Source: Ornithodoros turicata (lineage: Eukaryota; Arthropoda; Arachnida; Ixodida; Argasidae). Taken from it: DNA of 64,000 nt. The stretch lies in NCBI RefSeq assembly GCF_037126465.1, contig NC_088202.1, positions 29,124,213 through 29,188,212 on the forward strand. Direction: 5' to 3'. The position numbers and the translations under genes were made by a program. Of the stretch, positions 21,838-34,156 are shown piece by piece (within the stretch, counting starts at the first letter, position 1; every line of letters begins with the position of its first letter). The notes beneath the pieces are model-generated. The model was not told the DNA's origin. It searched no databases and worked only from the letters and a program-made list of their open reading frames with translations.

Positions 21838-22514
21838 AATTAAATGGAATAATGGAATAATATTATGTGGAATAATGAGGCGCTTCACAATAGGAATTCA
21901 AGTACTGTGGTACTCAGAAAATGTCAAAAGAGCTTTGAGGGCAGAAAGTTTGGTGGTCTGGATTTTGCCAGGGACCAAGCAATTTTGAGAGAGATAAAGA
22001 GGAGGACGGGAGTCCAGCTGATTAAAAGACTCGAGAAGGGCGGTTCGGGAAGGCTGGTAGTGTGTGCAATGAAGAAGAATGTGCTGTAGGTGTTCCAGAG
22101 CACCGCAGTGACAGCATCTAGGAGAGTCAACTTGTCTGAAACAGTAATGCCACTGAACTGTAAAAGCCGCATCGAGTCGCTGTGGATGAATTAATGCAAA
22201 ATCTTGACGAAAGGTGTTTCGTGGCATGCGTAAAGCGAGTTGCTGCTGCAGACGTAGAATACTTCTCGTCTACCAGTACATGAAAATGGGTTCGAAGGAT
22301 TTGAGGGGAACCGGATGTCTTCGTTTGAAGTACGTTCGTAAGCCTTGCGAAGGTGGGCGGTACCGGTAGAGACCATGGGGCTTGGCGGTTTGACGTCCTT
22401 AGCTACGAAGTCAGTGAGGCTCTGGCGTGTCCTCTGCACTATTCGATAGAAGTCGCTTTCGGAGCGGTATCGAATTCCCCTGAAGAGCGGGTGACGGCGA
22501 ATGTGCGCACACAA
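21838..22514 (-). mobile_element. 5'-truncated LINE 3' end (ORF2 C-terminus), frameshifted
   Basis: On minus, the frame at 22227-21898 encodes a typical LINE ORF2 tail: LHPQRLDAAF-like text, then CCHCGALEHLQHILLHC, a C-x2-C...H...C zinc-binding motif found near the end of I/R1-type ORF2 proteins. A second frame upstream (22514-22191) appears to be the preceding part after a frameshift. The 3' side (21838-21895) is an AT-rich degenerate ATGGAATAAT repeat consistent with a LINE tail. Confidence 0.75.
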
Positions 22515-22699
22515 ACGGAGGAAGTGCCGAGCCGTATCACGTTCGAGTAGTTAGGACCTCAAGCGGGAGTTCACCAGTTTTAGCCAGGACTTGCCATGTT
22601 TCAGCCATCCTTGGAACTCCAAGGCAGCAACAGAGTCTTCTAGGGAACAGGAGGAGTGATACCGAAATAGCTTGCCGTTGTTGGTCGCACACGAGTGGA

Positions 22700-22905
22700 C
22701 ATCACTCTCAATGTGACCCTGCCCAGTTTGCCATCCCAGTGTGTTGCATTCTGCGTTGTTTTCACTATGCAATACTCTCTTGTGAGTGCCCAGCGCGCCT
22801 TATTGTATCTACGCTTGTTGTTGTTCTATCTACTGTATCAAGGCCCTCCCCTCTTTTGTGCTCTGGTGATCCTGAGGGTATTGAAAAGAAGAAGAAATAC
22901 AGGTC
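22700..22905 (+). mobile_element. Possible LINE 3' end (CR1-like)
   Basis: The stretch ends in GATCCTGAGGGTATTG followed by an AAGAAGAAGAAATA tail after a TTGTTGTTGTTC-containing region, resembling a CR1-type 3' untranslated end. No coding motif confirms it. Confidence 0.3.
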
Positions 22906-23135
22906 TTCATGTTCACACATAGGTAACATAGCGTTTCACGTACATCAGCTCGTGGAGACAAATTTGGGAACTCAAGATATGGGTAGCTTTGTGAGATTCT
23001 TCCAGTGCTTGAAGCAATGATACTTCCCTAGCTTCTTTATTATTTCCCCACCAGTTTCAAGCAGCTCATTTACTTTCTCAACTGTGCACATCGGAAGTTG
23101 TGAGAACCTCAATGAGGAAACCAAGTACTAAGCTA

Positions 23136-23379
23136 ATAGACGAGTTCAGAAAATCCCAGTGCCCTTTGCGCACGCATGGCATCCTGGGCGCTTGCTGAGC
23201 GGGGGAACGAAGAATGATCCTTCACATTTCGCTTTCGCTGACCTTGACACGTCGTGGACAATGGACCGGTAGGGACGACATCCGAACAGTTTGGAGGCCA
23301 CCCGTTTCTTTCGTATTAGTAAACTTCCACAGTTCAAAGCGCGACGCTAAGCACTCTGGGATTTTCTGAACTCGTCTAT
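23136..23379. mobile_element. MITE, 244 bp, TA-flanked, perfect terminal inverted repeats
   Basis: The ends are exact reverse complements over about 24 bases, beginning ATAGACGAGTTCAGAAAATC, and are flanked by TA (23134-23135 and 23380-23381). This suggests mobilisation by a Tc1/mariner-type transposase. No internal gene is recognised. Confidence 0.8.
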
Positions 23380-23699
23380 TAGTGTATGGTCAGTGGCCTT
23401 TTCATGCAGTATTTTGTCCAGTGCTTCGCTGCAAGATTCTTTTCTGCTTCGAACGAAACACTTGTTACATGTTGTCGGCGAAAAAGGCGCGAAGAGCCGC
23501 TCGTCAGTAATAGTTGTGCCAGATGCGTCCACAAGTGGTGACGTCGGTGGTATGTCCATATAGTGGCGCAAAGCGCATCTAGGGATGGGCATAATTAGCT
23601 GACGGTTTGCGGTGTGAATTTTTTTTTTTTCAGAGGGATTTGGCAACAGTGACAATCCTCGACTCCCGTGTCGGACGCAACTCTGGATATTTGTTAGCT

Positions 23700-24720
23700 A
23701 TGGCGCATTGGCACGTGCGGGATCGTGCTGCTACCGTAGAGCTGTTTTCAATACACACTCAGTTATAGCCACCCAACGCGAATTCCGAAGACAGTTTCAT
23801 CGTCGTGATGCTCCGTCACGCAACTCGACCCTGTTGTGGGTGTCTTTTTTCGTGATGAAGGTTCCGTTAGAGACACGCATCAAAGAAGACGACGTCCTTC
23901 TGTATGCAACACGGAAAACGAGGAACGCGTGTTGGCGGCCGTAACCCAGCTGCGTTAAACATGTCGCGACGAAGTTTGTCCCGCATGTTGAAAAACTTAC
24001 GGTTTCATTCTTACAAAATCCAAGTTGTGCAATCACTAAACGATAGAGAGAAGCAACAGCGGGCCTATAGTTGTCAGGCAATATTGAATCTGATCGCTGA
24101 CGAGAATATTTTGAATAATTTGTTCTGCTCAGATGAGGCTCATTTTCATCTTCACGGGACGGTGAACGGACACAGTCATCGGTACTTATGGACTGAAAAC
24201 CACCGTGAACTTCACCAGAGGCGATTACCTAGCCCAAAAGGTACTGTTTGGTGTGCAGTCTCATTTTCCTGCATTACTTGGCATTATTTGAAGATTAGAA
24301 TAGGAGAGCTGTTACAGTGAATGCAGAGCGCTACACTGCCATGATCGATGAGTTCCTTGCCCCCAAAATCGCTAACCAGGAGGACACATGGTTTCAACAA
24401 GAAGGAGCGCGGCCACATACCGCACGTTTAAGCACAGGGCGCATAATCTCTCAATATGGTGACGTGAATTGACCTCCGTCATCTCCGGACCTTAGCCATC
24501 CTGACTTTTTTGTTGGTTTGGGGACATCTGAAGGAGACCGCGTTTACCGCACAGAACCAGCGACCATAGAAGATCTGAAGCAGCTAGTGCATCCAGCGAG
24601 CAATTGAATGTAATTGGACAGGATGTCTTGATGCATGTGATGTTAAACTTCAGGCAAATAGTTCGATATTGTGTAGCATAACGCGGTGACCACCTGAAAG
24701 ACGTCATTTCTGGTTAGCGA
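23700..24720 (+). pseudogene. Broken Tc1/mariner-type (IS630 superfamily) transposase
   Basis: Fragments in shifting frames cover the whole protein: an N-terminal helix-turn-helix region (about 23720-23970), then a 138-codon frame at 23904-24320 with YKIQVVQSLNDRE and the first catalytic aspartate in FCSDEAHFHLHG. Beyond 24300, in another frame, come VNAERYTAMIDEFLAPKIA, QQEGARPHTA (second catalytic residue, normally D, here E) and SPDLSHPDFF. Stops and frameshifts at about 23760, 24300 and 24470 and the D-to-E change make it non-functional. Terminal repeats were not located. The related family has a single-ORF DDE enzyme of roughly 340-380 residues that cuts at TA. Confidence 0.85.
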
Positions 24721-24724
24721 CCCA

Positions 24725-25300
24725 GGAAGCGCATGCCGCAATAGGGTCATCGGCTTCTGAGCGGGATGCTATAACCCAACTTGTTCCCAGTCGTGCAGGG
24801 AAGGAGGAGGTAGAGAGCAAGAGAACATAGGATCATCCCCAATGCTACCAACGGCTGGGCTGTCTGAGGTTTTCCCTGTGTTCCGTGCCATGTCGTCAAT
24901 CGATAGGAACCAACTCGATCGAATTAGTGCTCTCTTAGATTACCACAGCACAAGCCCTCAACCTTGCAAAACGTAAGCTGTCCTGCTCTAAGTCTTTGTG
25001 CCGCGATTCCGTTTAGAGGCTTCTTTCGCTGTCTTCAAGTGTGCGCCTGATTTGCAGAGGTCACCCATGCACACAGCGTAGGACGGCAGGAATAGAAGGC
25101 GTTGCCCTCGGCACCACTGAAATCTCTTGGGACAAAATTATGTGAATTGAAATGCAAACGAACCCATGGAAATAAAAGTGTTGAGTGAATCTTGCACTTT
25201 GTGTTCTATTCATGCGTAGAGTATCGAAAGGCGCGACAAGGGCGCTTGGCCAGGTAGCCCGATTACAGGTCTTGCACTAATCCTGCATGGTCTTTTGCTG
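24725..25300. other. Intergenic stretch, nothing recognised
   Basis: Only very short frames; no repeats or motifs identified. Confidence 0.35.
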
Positions 25301-25369
25301 AACTAGTCACATTTTTGTTGTTTTCACATAAAACATCTGGAGTAAATGTTCACAGCAAGCGGATGCATG

Positions 25370-25715
25370 CACTGCCATGGATTCAGCATTTCTTCTGATT
25401 TTATTCAGACCATTCCGTTTTCGTTCAGGGATCATCCTGTGTTCTATCAGGCGCATATCCGGGTACGACCAGATAATTGGCGAGTCTGTTCTCGTTACAT
25501 TCAGCTTGTAGTTCAGGACCCATTCAGTTCCGGTATAAACTACCGGAATAGATCCTGATACCCCATTCCTGAATAATCCATGGTCGTCATTCCCGCCCAA
25601 TTTTGGGTTCAGTCCGGATTCAGGTCTGATCCAAGAAACCTGAATGGTTTCGGATTCAGGAAGGTTCGGAATGGCTCGGATTCATTCGTACAGGTTCAGA
25701 CCTTTGCACTGGAGT
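25370..25715. repeat. Degenerate array rich in GGATTCAGG/TTCCGG words
   Basis: Short related words (TTCAGGTC, CGGATTCAGG, GGTTCGGAATGG, TTCCGGTATAAACTACCGGAA) recur on both strands. The last is a near-perfect palindrome. The pattern resembles the subterminal arrays of other elements here, but no element ends were found. Confidence 0.45.
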
Positions 25716-26124
25716 CCTTTCACAGCTTGCTTATAATGTTTGCACTGAAGTCAATGGCGTATTCGCCCCCGAAGGCGTGTTCGCCAGGGCAGCTATGGTT
25801 ACATTTGCAGGAGCTCAAAGGTGAACGGTGAAAACCTGTAAAGCCAGACAAGGACAACAAGTAGCTCGCTCCATTGAGACTCCCCCAACATTCAGTACGA
25901 ACGTTAACCTTTGAACGAATGCTGTATACATCTAATGCATCACCTTGTATTTCTCTGTTAGTTTGTGCATTGCACAAGCAGTAACTGAATGCAGCGGTTG
26001 CCCTCATTTGGCCATGGCAAGAACAGCCCGAAATCAAGGAGCTTTTCACTTCGAATGAGCCACTGTAAATAGAGGCTGTCAGAGGAAGACATTGTGGCAG
26101 CCAGGATCCAAAGACTATAGCAAG

Positions 26125-26430
26125 CTAAAATCAGCGGGCAACTTTGCCTCCTGGGACACATGTACGATCGCGAGCGCGCCCTCATGGAAACTGCTCTCCA
26201 ACGCGTCGATCAACGCCAGTGCGACTTAGCCAAAATTCTCGGGCCATGGTCGGACCCCTCACATCTGATGCAAGGCCTACGAGCTGTTGCTGAGTTCCTC
26301 TCCAGCACTGGACTAATGGACGAACTCTAACCGGACACCTTTCCATCATCATCACTTTCTCATCCCTTCCACAAGCGCAATGGGGCAGTGTACCGCCATA
26401 ACGGCGGAGAATGCGAGCACATCATCATCC
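26125..26430 (+). mobile_element. 5'-truncated LINE 3' end (last codons of ORF2 plus 3' UTR)
   Basis: The in-frame text GQLCLLGHMYDRERA ... CDLAKILGPWSDPSHLMQGL ... LSSTGLMDEL ends with TAA at 26328-26330. It corresponds to the extreme C-terminus of an I/R1-type ORF2, where ILGPW and LSSTGL are recurrent. The 3' UTR contains CATCATCATC runs and a GCAATGGGGCAGTGT stretch and ends in CATCATCATCC near 26430. The copy begins at about 26120. Confidence 0.8.
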
Positions 26431-26439
26431 CATTTATGT

Positions 26440-27465
26440 GTGTGTGTATGTGTGTGTGGGACACATGTGGCCGTCTTCTAAATACCCTGCGAGAAATATT
26501 AACGCTATCGTACGTTGTATCCAGCAACGTATTGCGTAGGAGGAAGTCAGTTCTTTTAGCATGTGCGGCGTTCGCGTAGCCATATCTGGAACCTAATACC
26601 GCTTGAAGCCTGTAGTGTCATGTAATCTTGCATTAGCGTACGAAACCGAATAGCGTACCCTGTTCATATCATGACAGGCCTCGTGTAACAACATGTTAGG
26701 CTTAGCAGAAGCGTAGGAACCTCTGTACCACATATTCATTGGAAAGATAGTGACCTCATTTCTATGGGAGGAACTCAGAGAGTGCAATAATTCTTCTAAA
26801 CTACGCAAGGATAAGGAATTGGGAAGTCAGCTAATGGTCAGTAGACCCACCAGGTGCGAAGATAATAGTGGTTGCCAGACGCCGTTCATAGTCACCCTCG
26901 GGGAATGGTGAGCTTTGTGGTCTTTCGCAATAAATTTCACGCCAAGAGAATCTCACATCGTTTTCAATATGCGATTAATAAAAGAATGCTTATTGTTTTG
27001 CGTTTTCTGAGATGTAGGGCTAGACATTAACGAGTTTTTCAAGTACAGGTATGAAAACAATGTTGAGATTATTACCTTCCCGCCTGAAAAAACCTGATAC
27101 ATGAAGCTCAATGACACAAAGACTGTTATGAAGTACTCACACATGATCACATGTCACAAGCCATTTTGTGTGGTTCTTGTGTTTTCACGTTCTTCCACAC
27201 GTCGATTTCTGAAGAATTTTTCTAGAAATGTTCACCGTTCGTCCATCGAGGGCTGACTGCGGCAGATGTTATGTGCCCACCCCCCCGTTTCCGTGAGCGG
27301 AGCGATCCGCACATAAAGATTTACCAGAAAGAACCGGATTTGATGTGGGGCGTTGGCGATTTCGCAAGGTTTCGCAACGCAGGATGTTATGCATGGTAGT
27401 TGAAAGGCGACTGGCGGCGGGCACGGTCGACGATGGCGGAATTATTATACAGAAAATCTCAACCG
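26440..27465. other. Intergenic stretch, nothing recognised
   Basis: A short TG dinucleotide run starts at about 26437 and a C run lies at about 27280. No coding or structured feature is recognised. Confidence 0.35.
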
Positions 27466-27469
27466 AGAA

Positions 27470-27907
27470 TTACAACAAAAACAACAACATAGATGAATGG
27501 ATGATGATGATGATGTGGGATGTTTCCCTGCGTTGAGTGCAGAACCCTACCCCATTCCAAAAAGGTTCACATGAAAGGATGACGAGGGAAGGAAATCCCT
27601 ACAGTTCTTGAAGGAGGCCGGTGGCCCTGAGAAAGGAAAGAAAAGCGCCAAGTGCACGGCACGGAACTTTGCAGATGTTGAATGGCCTCTGATCCAGCAT
27701 TTCAAGTTGACATTTAACGGCCCGTCACTCGCGTACGTACTGGCTACAGTCTTCTATAATGTGTCGGATTGTTGCCGGGAAACCACAAGTTGTACACAGC
27801 GCCGTGTTGCTGTGGCCCAGCCTACACCGGAATGCAGGGGTGAACGCAATGCTAAGTCGTAAACGACGCACGAGAGACGTAAAGAAGTGAGGGAAACCGC
27901 CTGGCAT
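27470..27907 (-). mobile_element. 5'-truncated LINE 3' end with ATC-rich tail
   Basis: The minus-strand frame from 27907 reads LRLSIAFTPAFRCRLGHS and CTTCGFPATIRHIIEDC, the terminal zinc-like motif of an ORF2. After the coding end, the 3' UTR (about 27655-27480) runs into a CATCATCATCATCATTCATC and TTGTTGTTGTTTTTGTTG tail. About 160 bases of this UTR are repeated, roughly 95% identical by eye, at 48895-49060 in the same orientation. Confidence 0.85.
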
Positions 27908-27914
27908 TTCAAAT

Positions 27915-29805
27915 ACTAGAGTCGAGAATTACGTCGTAAGAACAAGTACGAAGAACTAGGAACTTGTCTGGATAACGGGACGTCCGGATAACAGACGTCG
28001 TCAATTGTAAGTCGGGTGATGCATACTGCGAGAGGTACAATAGGTTCTCTGGCAGCACTACTCATTATTAGGCATTGCCCATTAGGGGTCCGGTGAAGAA
28101 GTAGTCACTTTATGTAACTGCTTGCACCAAAATCAAGGGATACAACAAAGAGCAGTACTAGTCTCGACCATAGCAAGAATGGCACGTCCGTCGAGATCAA
28201 CATGTATCTACCGCGCAATCTTGTGACCTTATATAATTTGTTGAGGGAATGCGAAAACGTTTTAGTTTCGGACAACGTCGCACCTTTTCAACGACCACAA
28301 AGCGATATAGTCATGATAGTGAAATAAACATTTTGTGCACAAACTTCAATCCGTCTTCACTGCACCACACACAATGACTCCGGAATTTGCGTTACAGGTG
28401 CCCTTAAAATTACAGGAGTTTGTAGCGTTACCGTCCTTCAATTCTTTTTCCTTTCGTCTAGAAGTAGCCTTATAACATATGTTTTAAACGAGCAGTCTAG
28501 AGACACACGACTTTGTTTCTCTGTTTAGTCTGTATGTAATGTTAGGCGGCCGAAAACAGTTTTCCGACAATTAGTGCAACCGTAGCGAAATTGGGACGTC
28601 TGCTATAGCCCCCTGAACCTCCCGTGCTCGAAACACCCTCCTTCAACTTCACGATAGACACGTGATGAGCGCCGCCACGCGCGTCACTATGTGACCCAAG
28701 TGGTAGGGCTGCTCCTCATTGAACCTGGGATCACATGATCGAGGTGAGCAACACCGCGCAGGTCGGAGCATCTGATTCCGCTATGGAGACGCCATGCGTT
28801 CTCCGGCTGCGTGATGTCTGAAACGGAGGATTTGAAGGCTGTCAACAACACGACCACGTTTTTTTGGGACCGCTGACGCCACGGGAAGAACGAGTGATGC
28901 AGCTCGAGATTAACTGTGTGTTGTACAGCGATACCCCAGTGCTTCCCGACAGTGTGCAGCCTCTCTGACAGTTTTCACCGCACAGTTGGTTCAGTTGCTA
29001 ACAGGTGGCGCCACAATACCGCCGTCATCGCTTGGGTCAACGCTGGGAGTTCTGAGATTGCACAGAAGCCACGGATATATTAGTCTTATGATTGCAACCT
29101 TATTGTATCAGGCTGCATATATGCTTTGTTTTTTTTAGAAATCGTGATATCAATAATATAAAGAGTAGAAGTAAACAAGAAACATCTCGCAATGTTCGTA
29201 GCAGACGGTTTTTCCTACCAACGAATGAGGGGGCTCTCTACCACAAACGCCACACTAGAGTGGGTGACTTGAGAGAGTAGGTGGGCGATTTTGGCAAATT
29301 AATTGCGCCGCGGAGAAACAACCTTGGACAAAAATATTTTGTGGGAATCCTTTTCACGTACTGCTTTACAAGATGACAGCAGTTTTTGGCCATGTTAGAT
29401 ACCACTTTAATGCTCCTTTAAAGCGTTGCAGGCTTGCAGCCGTAGTCACTATCCAATCCTATTTCTAAGACGTGCCACATCACTAGGTAAGAGGGTGGCG
29501 ATAACTGAGAGACGAATTGAAAATAGAGAAAAGCCACGTCACCAGATACTGGTACCCGTAAAGATGGCGCAGCTCGGTGTGTATGCGCCATGCATTTGTT
29601 GATGGCACTAATCAATGGATATCCACAGGATTGCTCCACAGAATGTTCACATAGTGTGCTGTTTCCCGACTTGGAGTGTATTTACACGCAGGAATAAATA
29701 CGTCATTGACAAGAAGCCAATTCTGCAAGTATACCGCTTCAAAACGGCAGACCAGAAAGCTCGTTTGCCGTTTTTGGACGCCACAGGACTTCGATTCTTA
29801 TTTTG
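27915..29805. other. Intergenic stretch, nothing recognised
   Basis: No domain-bearing frames and no clear terminal repeats. Confidence 0.35.
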
Positions 29806-29810
29806 AAGGG

Positions 29811-29912
29811 CTTCATTATTTCATTAACCACCTGTGCTCCACCACTGTTCGGTATCGCCCCTGGCGATGAAGCTCCCCAGTAGTGGAGCAGAGGTAGGGA
29901 ATGAAATAATGA
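29811..29912. repeat. Hairpin: 35-bp inverted repeat with about 30-base loop
   Basis: The left arm TCATTATTTCATTAACCACC... and the right arm, read as reverse complement TCATTATTTCATTCCCTACC..., stay similar through GCTCCAC-ACTG. It lies within a 174-codon minus-strand frame (30263-29739) of unknown meaning. A small MITE or a structured transcript are both possible. Confidence 0.6.
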
Positions 29913-31859
29913 GCATTCATCATCTCCAAATGAAGTTGTTGTTGACCACATGAGAATGTCCAATGTGCACTTCCATCTTTCCCTCCTATTCCGGAGTTCT
30001 GTTGAATTGAAACGTTCTGAGTTGAGACAGTCAGCTGCAATGACATTTACTTCATTCATTGTTTCTGCGCTAGATGGAACCCCTGTAAAACCCCTGTAGG
30101 TGTTAAGTGCTTCAAGTGTTGCCTTAGTGTGCTCACTACACATGAAACAGCAGCCTCCTGTTAAATTTCTCGAGGTACTTTCATACCCACAAACAGAGTG
30201 TCTGTAGGAAATGAGACGCGCCTGTAACCGCCTGGAAGAAATGGAAGTATAAATATTATGCATGCTTCTAAAGGACTATATTCCATGCAGAACGAAAAGA
30301 AGAGAGTCAGTTATGCTAGAAAAAAGAAGAAGAAGAAGAAACATGTATATCGTGATAGAAAATCAGATGCAGGTTCACGGGAACGTACACAATTCAACAG
30401 CATAACAGGAAAGAAATACATGCATACGTTGAAGCTAGAATGCAGGCTTCCAAAAAACAGCTTGGAAACACATACTGTTGTGTTCCAGTACACAAGTACG
30501 GTAGTTTACACGTTGTGAGCGGAGGTAGGAGGACCCAAACCTCATCGGGGTTCGCGATCAAAATGGCGGATCTGTTCGTCATTTTTGACGAGGAGGGCAT
30601 CCACGATCGTGACCCGGAACGCACATATCGCACTTACAGCGATGCTTTCGCTACGATGTCAGAGGACAACTTCATTGCGACCTTCCGCTTGTCTAAGGAC
30701 GCTGCTAGAGAGGTCTGCGAAGCTGTCAAGCGGGTCTAGAGCGGCGTAAGTATAACTATAGAAACTCGTACAGTGCACTTGCTAACTGCATTTGTGCACC
30801 AATGCAGAAGTCCCATTTTTAAACAACGGCACATTTCAGCTCAGCAGTGGCGTCGTACAACCCTCAGCATCGAGCAGAGAGTTTTGATGGCGCTACGGTT
30901 CTACGCCACTGGGGCATTCCTCGGCAACATTGCGAGGGAATAGAGCTTCGTTTGCAGTAAGCATGCAATATCCGAGGCTCTCCACGCAGTGAGCCTACCC
31001 ATCACAATGAACCTTGCGCGGAAGTATCTCCGGTTCCCCTCGACTCCAGAGGAAAAGCTGGAAGTAAAGCGCGGGTTTTACGAGTTGGCTGGGTTTCCTG
31101 GGTGCCTAGGTAAGCAATCCCTGTTTTCCACAAACAACATAGGAGTGCCTCTCACAAGGCATGCAAGAATCATGATGAATAACACGTCTCCTCCGTTTCA
31201 CTTTTTTTTTGCCTAAATGCAATGTGTAACAAAAAGTCACTATACAAAAACACAAACTGGATATAACATGAAATAGTAATGGTGATTAGCTTCAGCATTC
31301 GTGATCATGGAGAATCACCCCAGAGGGGAACATCCTCATTATTTGAGTGTATATTTTTCGCAGGTGCAATTGATGGTACCCAAGTGGCAATACAGCAACC
31401 GAGCCTTGCTGATCCACGCTTCGTGGATGGAAACTACTATTGCCATAAGGGGTACCATTCCATCAACGTCTTAGCGGTGAGCAATTCTCGTACTTTTTTG
31501 GCATTTATTTCTGCACAAATATTTCCAGAGTTCGAGGTAACTCGTTACTGTAACTAAGTTCATTTTTTGGTAACTTGTAACGTAACTCGGTACTTTTGCG
31601 CCGTGGTAACTTTCAGAGGAACCCGTTCTTTTTTTTTGGTAACTTTGCCAAAGTAACTTAAGTTCCAAGTTACTTTTAACTCGCTTTTTACTCACATCCA
31701 CACATTTTCTTACTTTCTCTCCAGTTCCTTCATGGCATATTTTGTCATAAAACGTGATATTCAATTCGCAACTTTCACGGATCATAGGGGTCGCTGCGCG
31801 GGATTCAATATGGCTGCCATCTCGGGGGTTGCTGCTGTAGTGTCGTATGCGCCGGAGGG

Positions 31860-33730
31860 ATGGATGGAGCGGACAGTCAACGTAGAAAGCTCTCCCTCGC
31901 AGCTATACTGCTGTATGCTGATGATGACAGTCCAACGACGCAAGGTGACACCGAAAAACGTTCGAAAAACGAGGGGAAAAGGTGTGTAATTGAGGGTGAA
32001 CGACTGCTGGAAGCAAAGCATGTCCTCGCATGCGGCCTCGTTGAGAAATCAGCGACATACGAAAAGTACGTCAGCCTCGTCCTTACAACGAGCAATCCAA
32101 ACGGCGATCCCACGGAAGTGTTAGTTAGGCTCGAGGATTCTTGCACCATAAAGGTAAATGTCCTATCGCTCGTTTTGCAATTTAAGATACGAGTCATTGT
32201 ATTCATAGGCGCACTGCAAATGCAAGGCTGGAAACTGGGGCCACTGTAAGCATGTCTTCGCAACTTTGCTGTACATGCACAGGTACGTAATTGATAGCAG
32301 TAAATGTCTATTTTCTCGTGTCAATTAATGTGAAAATTACATTCGACAGTATCGCGCCTCCCCTTTTGCAGGGAATTTACTACAACACTCCCCCACGCCT
32401 TCCTTGTACACACATTAAATTTTGCAACACTCCACCTCACACCAAAAATTCTCACACCAATAAATTTTTCTGTACAAATGCCAATAACCAGCACCGTTTT
32501 AGTGTCACTCTCACTGCAAAATCTCAGCACCCCGTAGAAGACAACCCTTAGATAATCTTTGCTCTTTTCTACGCAGCTTATGCTGAAACTTCCTACTCTG
32601 TCCACAGGTACGGATTAGAGAGCATCGAGCAGATGTCATCTACTGAATTACAGCAACAATGGGGGAAAATGTCCCGCAACAGGAAACCGTATCAGCCATG
32701 CTGTGTCAAGCACCTCTGCCATGTTAAACAACGTACAAACCCATTTACTGTTGATGATGACACCCTTGACGTGTTCAGAAAGGATTTCATCGAGGCTGAA
32801 CCTCCGTCAGCTTTGGCTCTCCACGCACAAGGACGAGTGACATTGCAATCCCAACCCCTGCTGCTTAGTCCATCTCTAGATCACTACATTCCCATGTTTT
32901 CTGCCATAGCTACTGCAGCGAGTGTAGTAGCAGCAGTGAATTCCTTAAAATTTCACACGTGCATCTTCCTCGACATGACGTCAGTTATCGTTAGAAAATT
33001 TTCATTGGAGCAGCTAGAGTATGAATGTTTGGACTTTTACAATGCTCATATTGTGCTCAATACGTATGAGGCAGCCAAGCTTTGCTTGCAGACCGAATCA
33101 CAAAATAATTCGCTTTGGCATACATCCAGGAGGCTCCGGATAACTGGGTCCATCTGCCATGCAATGTACACATTTCAGCCTAATGATGTGATGCTGTGGG
33201 AACCAAAAGTGGAGAGGCACTACTTTAGTGTGCCATTTAAAGGTAATGCGGCAACTGAATATGGGAAGAAAAGTGAGCCAGCTGCCTTGAAAGCATACAG
33301 TGATGAAACAGGGAATGTTGTCAAAACTATGGGCTTTGTTGTCAATCCTTCAGTACCCTGGCTCGGATATAGTCCAGATGGAATCATCCATCAAAATGGT
33401 GTGCCAGAGGTGCTGCTTGAAGTTAAAAGCCCAGTATTGGGTGAGAAACATGCTATTGTGGATTTGGTGAAGCAGAAGAAAGTGCGTTACCTCAGCAGTG
33501 ATGGTGAAAATATTCGTTTGAAAAAGGGGCATAGTTATTATTCTCAAGTGCAGCTGGGTCTCTTCCTGCTTAACTTGCATGAGTGCCACTTTTACATTTA
33601 TTCAAAGGTTACGTCGCTCCTTATCATTGTGAACCGAGACGATGAGTACTTGTGGGAGATGCTCAACAAACTGTACTATGTGTATTTTGTCCACGTGCTG
33701 CCAAGGTTGACTACAAAAGCTAGAAGGTGA
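31860..33730 (+). CDS. ISL2EU-type nuclease: SWIM zinc finger plus YqaJ exonuclease domain (3 exons)
   Basis: Predicted exons are 31860-32153, 32209-32282 and 32608-33730. Junctions GTAAAT...ATAG and GTACGT...CACAG keep one frame, giving 496 residues. Exons 1-2 form a SWIM-type finger (GLVEKSATYEKYVSLV, then CKCKAGNWGHCKHV across the splice). Exon 3 is a YqaJ/lambda-exonuclease-like PD-(D/E)XK domain: GNAATEYGKKSEPAALKAY (E215 of the exon 3 ORF counted from 32633), the LGYSPDG motif with D249, EVKSP with E263 and K265, and QVQLGL. All catalytic residues are present and no stop interrupts the model. Such nucleases accompany the transposase in ISL2EU DNA transposons; their exact role in transposition is not established. 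The THAP/DDE gene converges on it from the other strand. The start codon is uncertain; other ATGs lie at 31811-31870. Confidence 0.85.
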
Positions 33731-33734
33731 TTTA

Positions 33735-34150
33735 GTACCTCCTAACCTGACCGGATATGCTTCCTATTGAGGGAAGTATTTCAGTCTGAAATCTAGTCAC
33801 TGTACTTTCGAGAAGCTGATGTGAGATACACTATGCAAGGTACAAGAGTGATTCTTATTTCTGTGCAATGTTGTGAAGTCTGTGATATCTATTTTGAAGT
33901 AAAAACACTTATATTTAATAGAGATAAGCACCAGTTCTGTGTTAATAGCCTCTACAACATTGTGATAGATTTCCTATAACTGATGGGCAAGTTAGCAACG
34001 CAGCCTAAGGAATGCATCCATTTCACCGTAGCAGCTTTGTGGTGATGCGTAACCTGTGTTGTGAATAACTTTTATGTGCATTGTATAGATATACAGAAAA
34101 CATACATACACACTCTAGAGTCATACAGCATACATTGGTGCTGGGAAAAT
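33735..34150. other. 3' region of the nuclease gene, nothing else recognised
   Basis: AT-rich, probably 3' UTR and spacer between the two convergent genes, with the MITE at 34157 inserted after it. Confidence 0.4.
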
Positions 34151-34156
34151 AATGTA

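Noticed and set aside
29739..30263. 174-codon minus-strand frame
   Set aside because: No domain, no signal or splice support, and it runs through a hairpin repeat; probably chance.
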